The notes below the pieces were generated by a model. That model saw nothing but the letters and a program-made list of their open reading frames with translations. It had not been told where the DNA came from and ran no database searches. Source: Xiphias gladius (lineage: Eukaryota > Chordata > Actinopteri > Istiophoriformes > Xiphiidae). From it: DNA of 64,000 bases. Positions within the stretch are counted from its first letter, which is position 1; each line of letters starts with the position of its first letter. Both the position numbers and the translations under genes were made by a program. Positions 1 through 11,269 of this stretch are shown in pieces. The DNA is taken from the NCBI RefSeq assembly GCF_016859285.1, contig NC_053414.1, forward strand, positions 5,431,017-5,495,016, in the 5' to 3' direction.

Positions 1-2005
1 TTGCGTGAGGTGAAGAGAGGCCATGCGAAGAAGCTCTGAGTGATGGTGATGAGGAGCCTGTTCACCTGGGTTTCCTCTCATGCAGGCCGGGCACTGGACC
101 ACTCTCGGTTTCCCTGTAGGTCTACATTCATGTCTATTCTGCGTGTGCTAAGGCGAACATTAAGTTTAAAACTCAATTAAAACCACGTCTCGTGTGGTCC
201 AGTTATTGTCCTTCCTCTGATGAAAAGAGAGGAAGGCGTAAGATGACTGCTGGTGAACTTTGGGCAGAAAGTCCAAAAGATATTTTACATCATTAGAGTT
301 CTATAGGAATGAAATAATAAGACACTGAAATAAAACATGAATTAACGCCAGTGTTTTAAGTCAAATTTGCTCAAGTTAGAATCAGACGAAGCGAGTGGAC
401 TGGTCTATCAATGAGAAAGAGCTCGCTTAAAAATGCACTGTCACTTCCTTATTTGAATTAGGAATTTAGTGCAGTCCCCCAAAAATGTATCCTTGAAAGA
501 ATTATTGAAATTCCTGGCAGTAAATTTCGTGGACCGGTATTATTCAAGATCTAGGGTTGATTCCTTTCTAATTCATATCAACAGAGCTATAATACATGAG
601 AAATTGGGCTGTTTAACAGTAATAAATAAACTTAAAATCTCATTGGACACACTCCTCTTGTCTATATATAACTAAGTGAAACCAGGAGTCAGGCATTAAA
701 AAAAAACCAAGGGAAAGTAATGTTCTTTGTTATGATCACTGTATTTACTGCCTGCTTTGTAATGTATATTTTTCAATATACAAACTGCTCGACTCACTTG
801 TCTTTATTTTTCTCCAGTTCTTTAGCTTTAATTCCTTTGTTTACCTACGTTTATGTTCCCCCTGCCGTTGCTTGTGTTCCTCTCAAAAAATGGTCTCTTC
901 TAGTGATATTTTACTGGGTAGTTCAATATCAATTTGAGGGTCAGGAGCTGAAAATGAACTTCTTGGCTAAAACTGGCAAATTGACGGCGATGTCCTCAGA
1001 CACAGAGGTGTCGGGGCACCCCGAGGGTCTGGGGCTTAAAGCGTCAGACACGAAACCGCAAAGTCCTTGGTCTGCGTCCCGCCAGGGGCCGTTGTGGCGT
1101 GTTAATTCGCATCTCTCCCTCCCGTCGTTTCCTGTCCTGAGAAGACCAGTATCAAGAAAAGGTTTTGGGGGAATGAGCGAATCGGAATAACTGTGTCCAA
1201 TATGAGTCTATGGATTTTTGTTTAGGCCCCGTACCGCAACTTGGCTTTGTGAGTTTGGAGGAACCGTCTGATATTATTTAAAAGACAATCCCAGTGAAAT
1301 ACAGTTTGAAAACAGACTGAAAAGTCAGGAAGGAAATTGGAGTCAACCAATCGCGGCTAACAGCTGACAATATTAATCGGCATCGTTTCGATGGATGAAA
1401 TACCTCCCCGAGGATCCAATCGGGTTAAAATCTTCACTGAGACCTTCTCATGCTTTTGTTACGTCTTTGCCATCATTTCAAAAGTCACTCAAATCAGTCG
1501 AATCACATAGGTAACCATTCTTTTAATTTGCACTTTAACGCTTCACGCGGTTTGTCTTTCTTTTTTCTGTTTTTAATGTATTATGCAAAGCTCTTTGAGT
1601 TGCCCTTGTGTATGAAGTGTGCTCTACAAAGAAAACTTCGCCTTGCCCTACCTTAATTGGAAAGAAAGTCAAGAACGCACAGCGAAACGTGGCCCTGTAT
1701 TGTACCTGAGTTCCTGGATGTATTAGGGATAATTTTAATAAGCCGGAAAATACAGTGAAAGAAATCTTAGAGTGTCGGCTCAAGTGGACTAGACCTCGGA
1801 CAACATGAACTGTAGGGACGTACTGTACAAGGATAAATGTAGTTTATGGAGAAATGTTCAGTATATTGTCTTGTCTACAGAACACGTAATGATTTGATCC
1901 AGGACGAATGATGTGTATGTTATGTATGTTGTATATGACTCATTTGATGTTTACAGAAGTTATAAATATTTTAAAGAATGTAAATAAATAATGGTGCCAA
2001 TACAT
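1..2005 (+). other. Non-coding stretch, possible 3' UTR of an upstream gene
   Basis: No convincing coding region is seen. Frame 1 is open from base 1 to a TGA at 37-39, reading twelve residues that end in a basic AKKL. This could be the very end of a coding sequence but is far too short to trust. The following sequence is AT-rich with scattered stops. An AATAAA lies at 1983-1988 inside an A/T-rich run, as at a 3' end. The 156-codon frame at 720-1190 has no family resemblance, no splice logic and mixed composition, and I treat it as chance. The 3' UTR reading is inference only. Confidence 0.25.
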
Positions 2006-2131
2006 TTTTTTCTCATACATCCCAAGTTGCTGTCTCGGTTTCCAGAATTATATAATCCTTGGTCTTTCACAGCAGCAGTCACACCAGTGCGTTTTTCAGA
2101 CACATTGAAATGGCTACTGGACTCTCTGAAA

Positions 2132-3060
2132 ACACTTTTCCCTGCCCGGTGTGAGGTTTTCACAGGACAGAAACTTGTTCATGTCAGGTGGGCCTTTTTC
2201 TCATCATTCATTTGAACTCTTGTCAAAGTTTAAAAAAAATAAAATAAATAAAGCATAGCTGTTACTAATAACATTAACAAAGGTTTTCTGTGAAAAAAGC
2301 CTACGTAGAGAAGCGCCAGAGTAAATTTCAAATGTTTGGCAACTCCGAAATGAACTTGTGTTGGTGTCATCTTTTCAGCCCCAAGAACATCAGTAACTAA
2401 ATAAGGTGCAGTGAGGTGTCTGACCTGCACCTGGATGGCAGAAACGCAGTCCAAATATGCACTTTCTTGCAAACTCCAAATTCCTCTGACTGTCTGTTAG
2501 GGCCCTAAACGGTTACATAATGCATATTCTACATATTCTACATGTCAGCCACACATTGCTGATGAAATCCCTCAATTTATGGAGCAGCTCAAGACGAGCC
2601 ACCCATTGTGGAATGTCTGCCCTGTTGTGTTCTAATTATAACCTCCCTTTCTTCTTTTGTGTTTGACCTTTCAAAGTTTTTTGGTTTTTTTTGTTTCCCT
2701 GTATCAATTCTCGGCAGCAATGTTTATAATAAGAAAAGTGAGAAAAGCAGAATACAACCGGGGCCTATTTTTAGACATTCCACAATGACTCATCCTGCCT
2801 CTTTTAAGCTTTTCGCTGCACTTCTTCCTTTACATTTCCTTATGTGCCGATAAGGTTCCGTCTATAAATGTATCTCTTGGCCGTCTCCCTGCCCGTCTTT
2901 CCACTTCTGTGTCTGTCTAGCTGCCTATCTACTGATTCATTTGTTACACATACTTCTCAGCATCATCAAAGTGACATCATTGTCCTCTCCTTTTGCAGCT
3001 TTTAAGCAACCCCAACCCTCTGGGAATCCATATTGCCAGGGGCCAACATCCTCTGGAAAA
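2132..3060. repeat. Tandem duplication, copy A (929 bp)
   Basis: This is the first copy of a head-to-tail duplication. The sequence from 2132 (ACACTTTTCC) to 3060 is repeated immediately at 3061-3990. By eye the two copies differ at about nine single bases and by one A/T-run length change near 2230/3160, so identity is about 99%. That implies a recent event or gene conversion. It holds no gene: the 80-81 codon frames on each strand occur in both copies and resemble nothing known. The copies lie just upstream of the pspn promoter, so the event may have doubled a cis-regulatory segment. Confidence 0.95.
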
Positions 3061-3990
3061 ACACTTTTCCCTGCCCGGTGTGAGGTTTTCACAGGACAGA
3101 AACTTGTTCATGTCAGGTGGGCCTTTTTCTCATCGTTCATTTGAACTCTTGTCAAAGTTTTAAAAAAAATAAAATAAATAAAGCATAGCTGTTACTAATA
3201 ACATTAACAAAGGTTTTCTGTGAAAAAAGCCTACGTAGAGAAGCGCCAGAGTAAATTTCAAATGTTTGGCAACTCCCAAATGAACTTGTGTTGGTGTCAT
3301 CTTTTCAGCCCGAAGAACATCAGTAACTAAATAAGGTGCAGTGAGGTGTCTGACCTGCACCTGGATGGCAGAAACGCAGTCCAAATATGCACTTTCTTGC
3401 AAACTCCAAATTCCTCTGACTGTCTGTTAGGGCCCTAAACGGTTACATAATGCATATTCTACATATTCTACATGTCAGCCACACATTGCTGATGAAATCC
3501 CTCAATTTATGGTGCAGCTCAAGACGAGCCACCCATTGTGGAATGTCTGCCCTGTTGTGTTCTAATTATAACCTCCCTTTCTTCTTTTGTGTTTGACCTT
3601 TCAAAGTTTTTTGGTTTTTTTTGTTTCCCCGTATCAATTCTCGGCAGTAATGTTTATAATAAGGAAAGTGAGAAAAGCAGAATACAACCGGGGCCTATTT
3701 TTAGACATTCCACAATGACTCATCCTGCCTCTTTTAAGCTTTTCGCTGCACTTCTTCCTTTACATTTCCTTATGCGCCGATAAAGTTCCGTCTATAAATG
3801 TATCTCTTGGCCGTCTCCCTGCCCGTCTTTCCACTTCTGTGTCTGTCTAGCTGCCTATCTACTGATTCATTTGTTACACATACTTCTCAGCATCATCAAA
3901 GTGACATCATTGTCCTCTCCTTTTGCAGCTTTTAAGCAACCCCAACCCTCTGGGAATCCATATTGCCAGGGGCCAACATCCTCTGGAAAA
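3061..3990. repeat. Tandem duplication, copy B (930 bp)
   Basis: This is the second copy of the duplication. The junction with copy A is at 3060/3061, where CTCTGGAAAA is followed by ACACTTTTCC. The right edge is at 3990, where the same CTCTGGAAAA runs into unique sequence (ACATCTGGGA). A short shared A-rich overlap (AAAACA) at the breakpoints would fit slippage or unequal exchange. The copy ends about 340 bp before the pspn start codon. Confidence 0.95.
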
Positions 3991-4196
3991 ACATCTGGGA
4001 GAAAACTCAACAATAAACCAGTGATTTACACCAATTAGATAATCCGGGACAAATTCTGGGTCAAGCGCCCGCCTGCCCTCCTACGCTCCCTGTCAGGCTC
4101 AGGTGAGTGGGATAGTCTGCTGGCAAGTAACGGGTTAGCGTCTGTCTCCCCCCTACACCTCGTCTCATCCCTTCACCCGCCTTAATCTCCCAGGGC

Positions 4197-4204
4197 TATA
4201 TATT
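4197..4204 (+). promoter_or_regulatory. Likely TATA box of pspn
   Basis: TATATATT lies in the G/C-richer context CAGGGC-TATATATT-GGAGG, about 125 bp before the pspn start codon. A TATA box here would place transcription start near 4225-4235 and give a 5' UTR of about 95-100 nt. It is called on motif and position only. Confidence 0.5.
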
Positions 4205-4327
4205 GGAGGTCGTGACTCGCCTGCATCTTCAGCATCACTTGCACCCGCAGACACTCGCAGTCATACAAACACAAAGGTGTCTGGTTCATTCTGAGCACCG
4301 GCGCAGAGGAAGAGCAGACGAGGAGCA

Positions 4328-5156
4328 ATGAGGTCCCTGCTGAAGCTTGTGGTGATTCTGTTTTGCGTCCAGAGGGGAGAGGGCCACTGGCTGAGGTCAC
4401 TGATCGGTAAGTGCTGGCAGAAGGGAGGGTCGTGACCTATGACCTTTTGGCTAAAATGTAATATTTGCTTGCTTTGAGAGCAATGTGTTAAATATTATGT
4501 CTAGACTTGGATATATATCACTTTAAACTTTGATTCTCTGCCTGTTAGAGGTTATTATTTTCTAGGCAGAGTATAAATAACTGGTGTTTCAATGTGGACT
4601 GGAAATTTGTGATTCAAATTAGTTGCTCTTCACTGTCAGTCAAGAGTATATTTTATTGATTTTCTACCAGTCATTTTGTAGATGAGGTGACGCTTTCTGC
4701 CTTTTTCTAGATCAGAAACAAGAAACCGCATCTCCGCACACGTCTCCAAATGAGGACAAAAAAAGCGGATATCCAGCTGAAGAAGACGGGACATCACCCA
4801 ACCCCATCGTCACCCCGATCCCAGTCCGGTCACGCCGCTCGACTCTAGACTCCCAGTGCGGCCTCCGCTCCATCCTGCTGCAGGTTCGGGACCTCGGGCT
4901 AGGCTACGACTCGGACGAGACAGTCCTTTTCAAGTACTGCAGCGGGACGTGCCCCCGGGTCCGCTCCAACCACGACCTCACCCTCACCAACCTGCTGCTC
5001 AGTGGGGTGCTCCCCCACCCGGTCCCCGGGGAGCTGTGGCACAACGCGCCCTGCTGCAGGCCCACCCACCACGAGGACATGGCCTTCCTCGACAACTCGC
5101 ACCGCTGGCACAAGGTGGAGAAGCTGTCGGCCGCTGGCTGTAGCTGTGTGGGCTAG
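4328..5156 (+). CDS. pspn: Persephin-like GDNF-family neurotrophic ligand (2 coding exons, 174 aa)
   Basis: The coding exons are 4328-4406 and 4711-5156, joined in phase 1 by a GT/AG intron (donor CG|GTAAGT, acceptor TTTTTCTAG). The 174-aa precursor starts with a hydrophobic signal peptide (LLKLVVILFCV, residues 4-14). It has a furin site RSRR at 66-69, so the mature chain is about 105 aa. The mature part carries all seven cysteines of the GDNF family, at 76, 103, 107, 141, 142, 170 and 172, including C-x-G-x-C and the CC pair. Family knowledge: these are secreted cystine-knot homodimers that signal through a GFRalpha co-receptor and RET to support neurons. Segments such as AFLDNSHRW and LSAAGCSC, and the CCRPT context, look like persephin. 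SDETVLF is more like neurturin, so neurturin is the alternative. The loop before the CC pair is longer than in mammalian persephin, whose mature chain is about 96 aa. The start is the first ATG of the exon and leads directly into the signal peptide. The gene converges on wdr83. Confidence 0.92.
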
Positions 5157-6110
5157 ACGGCCGAGTGTATGTAGGCTGAGGGGGGGCTGATAGGGTATGG
5201 GTGCGCGATAGTATGCGAGGACAAAGCGATTCTGAGAGGACAAGTTCGCTGGCAGGTTCTCTTGTAATGTCTGTAAATGAAGAGCTTCATTCCAGAATGA
5301 CAAACCACTGAGGAAGCTGAAACCCATTCTTGTGAAGTTAAATGTCAAAATCAGTGAGCGCAAACATTTTCCCTATCACTATTTGGGTGAAAACCTCATA
5401 AATCCAGTTTTGTTGATTTAAATTTTTTCGACTGAGACTGGTGAGCTCATGGGCCTCAGTAGGATACGGATTTTATTACTATTGGATCATGCAAGCTTTA
5501 AAAAAAAACCAAACTATTCTGATAGCAGTCAAGCTGAAAAAAAAAAAAAAATTTATATCGAGCTGCTTTTCTTAGTTCATCAACAGTCTGCATTCTAAAA
5601 AAGGGATTTTTCATCTGATGGCAGGAACAAATACATATACGGAATTTGAAATGAGCTCTTCAAATGTAAATACCTTTTTATAAATGATGTAAATGTCAGC
5701 AGATTTTGCCCTATTCTGAATCTTAGCTTTCTGACAAAGTGGTGAAAAGGAGGCAGAACGGAGACATGATTCTACTACAAACTACTTGACTATTTTTGTA
5801 AATAAGCTGACGTGTATTTATTTAAAATCTTCAGTGCAATTTTGGGGTTAACAGTAGAGCGGATCGCCTGTACAAGGCTGCGTAGAAACGGCATGCGGTT
5901 TGACAAACGCAGCTGAGTGAAGTTCTGTACACTTCAGACTTATTCGTCCAAGGTCCAGCCACAGTTTAAAAAAAACATGTATTTATGTAAGATAAGTTAT
6001 TTATTTATTTGATGTCATTCTTTTCTCATGCTGATTAATTTATTTTTTAATGTGCTCATCTCTATGTTCATGGTGTGTACAGTTGCTAATAAAGTTAAAC
6101 TTGTACAGAA
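5157..6110 (+). other. pspn 3' UTR with AU-rich elements
   Basis: About 950 bases of A/T-rich sequence lie between the pspn stop and its poly(A) signal. Overlapping ATTTA pentamers (TTATTTATTTATTT) lie at about 5997-6010, and another ATTTA cluster is near 5815. In known growth-factor and cytokine mRNAs such class II-type AU-rich elements promote rapid decay. The regulatory role here is inference. The antisense frame 4899-5363 that overlaps the region is a shadow of the pspn exon. Confidence 0.6.
6088..6093 (+). terminator. pspn poly(A) signal AATAAA
   Basis: A canonical AATAAA lies in GCTAATAAAGTTAAAC, followed within about 40 bases by T/G-rich sequence (GTTTGTG). It ends the long 3' UTR and faces the wdr83 signal across about 95 bp. 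Confidence 0.7.
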
Positions 6111-6187
6111 CCAAACAGTATTTGTGGGAATTTCGTTTGTGTAAAAAGAGAAATGACACAATTTGGTGTAAGTTACACAAGAAAAAG

Positions 6188-6193
6188 TTTATT
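6188..6193 (-). terminator. wdr83 poly(A) signal
   Basis: TTTATT on the + strand is AATAAA on the wdr83 strand, 59 bases past the wdr83 stop codon, giving a very short 3' UTR. Cleavage would fall near 6165-6175, leaving fewer than 80 bp between the two convergent transcripts. Confidence 0.65.
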
Positions 6194-6251
6194 AAAGGTT
6201 TTGTATAAAAATATATGAATGTTTCGCACACACAAAAATCCAAGTCTGTCC

Positions 6252-9200
6252 CTATGTGGCCATCACGTCCTCCTCTGTCTCCTCTGGCTCTGCCCCCCAC
6301 ACCTGGACTCGCCCCTCCATGGCAGTAATGAGGCAGGTCTCTGTGGGGTGGAAGGACAGCGACTGGACAACAGCTTTTCCCACTGGCAGCTTCAAAGACA
6401 AAGACCCCTGGAAGCCAGAGAGTTGACAGGACACAGGAGTTGTATGATTTCAGTTCGCTTTCTCTAAAGTTCTCATATAACGTTAGATCATATTTGGGTT
6501 TAAATTCGGTGGACAGATAGCCTTGGGTTAAAAGATGATGCACTCGTGCGTTGGTGGGAACGTTTGACAACCTGGACTTCCAAGCGCATTTTCACAGTCA
6601 CATGCTGCTCTATCATAAAATCAAACAGATGGTCACAGGCTCCTGTTCTGCCGGACAACGTACTGTTCCGCAGTAGCGGACGTTTGTACCTTCGGGTGCC
6701 TTCTATCGCCCCCCTTTCGCTTGTAATTCTTTCTTTTAACTGGATGCTTACCTCCACCAGGTCCCAGCAGTAGACGTGTCCGTCCTCGGAGCAGCTCAGG
6801 ACATGCGTGTCTTTACTGGACAGACAGCAGTCCAGCTTGTAGCCCTTCATCTTATGTCCTGTATACCTGAGTGAATCAATCAAAACAAAGCATCGAGATT
6901 GATGTGATTTCTGAAAGAACATGAGTTCTTGTGTCAAGGTCAATAAATGTTTTTAAGCAAACTTTCTTTGGTGACTTTTTTTGTAAACCTCAAGGCTCCA
7001 CATACATGGAAAGGGTGGAGAGGGAGGACATTCACAATCAATTAATTCCAGCTTTTTGAATCTTGTAATGTTCGCTTTACTTTTATTGCGGCTGGGTCAG
7101 ACTGGTGTTGACTCAACTCTGTGGTGCTTTTTGAGGTTTTAGTTGGTGGTGTTGAAGTCGTTCTGTCCTGAGGTTTTGCTAAATGGCGCCGCTGGAGCTG
7201 CTTTACAGAGATAAATATGGCACAAGCTGCCACACTGGTGGCTGAATTAATGACAGCTTTAATAATTTAGCATTTTTAGAAGGAGCAGATTGGTTTACAA
7301 GGATTTTCACCCACAGTTTTATGCCCTTGTGCATCCAAAACATCCGCAATACGATGCTGTTCACCACAAAATAGACACCACTCCTGTCCGGTTGGAGTTC
7401 TAAAAAATGGCTTCATCGATTTAAAGTTAGTTGAAATATTGAGAGAAAACAGAGGTGATTAGTCCCTTGCGTACATTAAAAAGTGAGCTGCAAACAGTGT
7501 TGTTACCTGAAAAAAGATTAACGAGCCCTACTACTGCATCCCATGTTTTACAAGTGCAAAAGAGACTGAACAGCACTCACTCTCCGAGCATTTCCCCCGT
7601 GCTCTTATCCAGTAGTCTGACTGCTGAATCCAAACTGGAACTCAGAGTGCACTGACTGTCTTGACTGAAGCACACGCAGGTGATGGGACCTGGAACACAC
7701 ACACGTTAAAGGGATATGCTTTCAATCAACTCCAATTTTCAGTTTTTTTTTTTTTTTTTATGCTCGGCGATGTATCGTCATTTCCCAGTGTTCATAACAG
7801 ACAGTGTCAATGTTGTTGCATTTCGATGGTCATAGAAAGAGACTGATAAAAGTGACAGATTGTGTAAAATCAATTCAAGAGCAGACAAAGTAGTAACTTT
7901 CAGCCATTTATAATAGTAAACATTGTGTTATTTTGTTCAGTAAAAGGAGGATTGTTAATTAAAAATTAAAAATGATTACTATTACTTAATATCACTTCTA
8001 TGACTAGTACTAATATTACTACTGACACTGTTACTAGTGATAGCAATCATCATTATTCTTTAAAATAGGAATGTTGAAAAGATGTTCTGAAAACGTTTAC
8101 TGACTGCCGATGAAGTCCACGTGCAGCTGTCCCATCCTCAGATCGTAGCGCCTCACTCTGCCGTCCACCGATCTAAACAGAAGATGATTTCAGAATAATG
8201 TGCCAGTAAAATATTAAAATGAAGTCTCTGTCTAACTGGAAATGGAGGGATGACAAAACTGGGGACATGTGGTCTATTCTTTGCTGCCATTTAAAATTTA
8301 ATCTGCTGCCATCTTAATGAGCAGGAGACAAACAGTTCGTGAATTTGTGATTAATTCCATTCAATTAAATCAACCCCAATATGTGACCGTCAACTTTTCT
8401 CACCCGGTAAGCAGCTCGTGTTGTGCCACCTTCAGGCTGCTGACGCTGTCCCGAGCCTCGTCTAGAACCTGGATGGGTTCAAATCTTCTGGACCTGGTAT
8501 CCCAGCACCTAACTGTCCCATCTATGGACCCTGGACGAGGAGAGAACACACACACACACACCCCCAGACCACACGTGTACACATTTTACTGAGGAAATAT
8601 TAACACAAATAGAATCAGCAATGATCAGTATTAGTGTTGGTGAGCTGGTCAAGGTTTAACATAAACACAGACCAACAACCTCACAAAGACGTCTCAATGT
8701 ACAAGTGGCAAGATACTGTATGTCACATAATACACACTGCACTATCCAAAAAAACCCACATAGTATACTGAATCATGTAGTTTGCACTGTAGGCATTTCA
8801 TTGAGTGAAGACACACCTGACAAGATAACAGTTGCCTCTTCGTTGAACTGGACACAGTTGACTTTCTGTGAGCAGAAAATTTGATTGAGATATTAACACT
8901 TTGTAAAATAATGAAAAATGATCAAATAAAGCAAAGGTGTGAAGACACACATACCGAGGAATGTAAAAAATATGCAGGTGCTACAAATAAACATGAAAAG
9001 GCTTTTAAATGAAATGGGGTGTAACAGAGTTATAAAGAGCAGAACTGACCCCAGCGTGACCTCTGAGTTTGCGTGTGACCTGGCCTGTGGCGACGTCCCA
9101 CAGGATCACTGTCTTGTCTGAGCTGCAGGAGCAAATCTGGCTGTTGTCATAGGAACTGTGGAGGCAGCCAATGAGAAGAAAGCAGTGTTATTTCCTCCAG

Positions 9201-10475
9201 GGGCCACAGAGTTGTGTTAATGAGGTGTTACATAGTCCAGTATCTACAGTATATTCCTATTTACAGAGGGGTGGACAAATTAAATAATGTAAATTATATT
9301 AAGTACCTAATTTATCTACCCGTCCATTCATCAGTGTTTCGGTTCAGCACAGCTTTTCAGAATTTCTTTTTTGTTCAATTCTGTTTCAAGTTTACACTTT
9401 TTTATTTTGCTGAAATAACCTTCCTGGCGCACTGTGGAGGAGGCTGTGACAACTGTCTCACCCATCAGCATCCAGAACCTCGTATCCATGGCCACTGTAT
9501 GTCTTCAGCGGGGTCCCTCTTCTCACACTCCACAGCTTTAGAGATTTGTCACTGCCACAGGACAGCAGGTAGTTCCCATCAGCTGACCAAACAGGGAGAC
9601 ATGAGGGCAGGTATAAGCTAATGGCATTTCGTGGATGACTTGTGACTCACATGGAGGGTTCACACCAAGGCTGGATTGTCAACTGGGAGACGCAGGCAGC
9701 TGCCAAGGGGCCCCAGGAGCACCCGGGTTTACATCGATTATTTTCTTTAATAAACGACTAGCTGTTTAGTCTATAATATGTCTGAAAATAGTGGAAAAAA
9801 TGCCCATCATTATTCCCTGAAGCCCAAGTTAACATATTCACATTACTTTTGTTGTCTGACCAACCGTCAAAAACCCAAAGCTGCTGAGTTTACTATCATA
9901 GAAAACTAGGGAAAATAGCAACTACTCACATCCGAGAAGCAAGTACCAGGGATTTTTTTGGCATTCTTTCTTTAAAAAATGACTTAAACCATTAATCAAT
10001 TAATTAATTGTTGCCAATTAATTTTCTGTCAACTGACTGATCAATCAATCATTTCGGCTGCAGAGCACTGGTTGGTTCCTGGGTGCCTGGGGAAATCATT
10101 AAACCGCCACGCACAGCGAGGGTCAGTATCGACCCAACAACAAATTTTTGTCCTAGGGCCTTTGCTTTGATAAAATGAAATAAGTGTGAAAGCAAAAGAC
10201 ACACTGCATTTACCTTAACTAAACTAGTCTACTGTCAGACTACATATTGCTTTTTTTTCTTCCATAACTTGAACATTATCTTAAACCATACACCTCATCA
10301 CTGGCAAACAACTTGTGCCGACAGCTCAACAGTCTCGCCGTTAGGGTGATAAGTATGTTGGGTCTTTCTTACCGTTGAAGCGAACAGCCCTGACAGCTCC
10401 CTGCTGACAGTCTATGGTCCTGAGCAGATGCTGAGGGAGCTGAGGAGCCTGGGGTCTGGGCTGAGGGAACGCCAT
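6252..10475 (-). CDS. wdr83: WDR83/MORG1 seven-bladed WD-repeat scaffold protein (9 coding exons, 317 aa)
   Basis: On the minus strand the coding exons are 10475-10373, 9582-9462, 9155-9050, 8865-8817, 8530-8404, 8172-8105, 7689-7581, 6866-6752 and 6407-6252. All introns are GT/AG and in frame, and the exons sum to 954 nt. The 317-aa product is nearly the length of human WDR83 (315 aa) and matches it throughout as I recall it: the N-terminus MAFPQP, then GAVRAVRF, and the C-terminal SFHPTE. Seven blade-closing motifs appear in order: LKLW (49-52), VILWD (91-95), VRCWD (133-137), VRRYD (175-179), VRLLD (215-219), VYCWD (259-263) and VQVW (300-303). That makes one complete beta-propeller. Family knowledge: WDR83 (MORG1) scaffolds ERK-cascade components and is found with spliceosomal complexes. 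The start fits Kozak context (-3 G, +4 G). The intron between coding exons 1 and 2 carries a fish repeat. No defects are seen. Confidence 0.97.
9735..10070. repeat. Fish interspersed repeat in wdr83 intron 1
   Basis: This stretch resembles a very common teleost dispersed element. Recognisable pieces are TTGTCTGACCAACCGTC, AATGACTTAAACCATTAATC and the terminal run of ATCAATTAATTAATT-like motifs ending in TTTCGGCTGCAG. It has no coding capacity and looks like a non-autonomous DNA element. The family assignment is from memory and the boundaries are approximate. Confidence 0.6.
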
Positions 10476-10482
10476 GACATAA

Positions 10483-11269
10483 CCTGAATCAAACAACAAC
10501 AAAAAAACAAAAAAACCTGACACAAACATGGCAGCCACGCTAACAACTTCCCCTGCATTACAGTTAATTATGGGGCGGTTTTATGCTCGTTTTTACAACA
10601 AAGCTTCAACTACTGCTAACAGACTAAGAGCTAGGTTAGTAATACTTCTTGCCACAGGAAAATGAAAGCATTTCATTGGCTTGCTTATCTCAAAGTTACC
10701 GAGGAAACTAATAGAGTTACTTAAGTTCTTGAGATACCTACTTTTTGGTAAAGTTATTGGCTCGAACAGTAATTTTTTTTTTTTTAAACAGAACTAGCAT
10801 GTCTTACTGAACAGCAGAGCTTTATATAGTTGCAGTCAACGTTATCTAGTTTTACTGTGATACTTACTTAGTTAGTTAGTTAACGTGCTTGGAACCGAGT
10901 TTAATTTCTGAGGACTGCCATGTTGATATCCCCGGTGCAACTAGTATAATAACAAGAATATTAATGGTAACTATTATATCCCCAGTTTGAAACCATTAAC
11001 GCAACCTTTGATTCATTTTACCCATCATGTTTGCTAGTTCCCGCAATGCACGCCGGGCTCAAATACACATGTCAAAATAAAAGTTCAAAAACCCTCTTCC
11101 CGTTTCATCTTGGACTGCGGATTGCCGTGCGCTCTCATTTTGAAATTCGCCGGATCCAACCACTCCCCCCACTTCGCCATTCCGGAAGAGGCCCCATCAG
11201 CTGTCCCTCGGTCACCGGAGATTTAAATTCCTCATAATAATCCACAACAGGAGGGCATTGTAGTATATA
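10483..11269. promoter_or_regulatory. Shared wdr83 / wdr83os head-to-head promoter region
   Basis: The two start codons are 795 bp apart and point away from each other. On the minus strand an acceptor (TTTGATTCAG) sits at 10484, just 5' of the wdr83 start codon. wdr83 therefore probably has a separate non-coding first exon further up in this spacer. The last 200 bp before wdr83os are C/G-richer and contain an ETS-type CCGGAAG (11182-11188) and a YY1-like GCCAT just before it. These motifs are typical of TATA-less housekeeping promoters. No TATA box is apparent near either gene. Confidence 0.6.

Noticed and set aside
720-1190. 156-codon + strand frame near the window start
   Set aside because: It has a hydrophobic start, but the composition changes abruptly, no homology is recognised and no splice sites bound it.
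4899-5363. 154-codon minus-strand frame over the pspn exon
   Set aside because: It is antisense to the GC-rich cystine-knot exon and shares no family motif. It is a mirror of real coding sequence.
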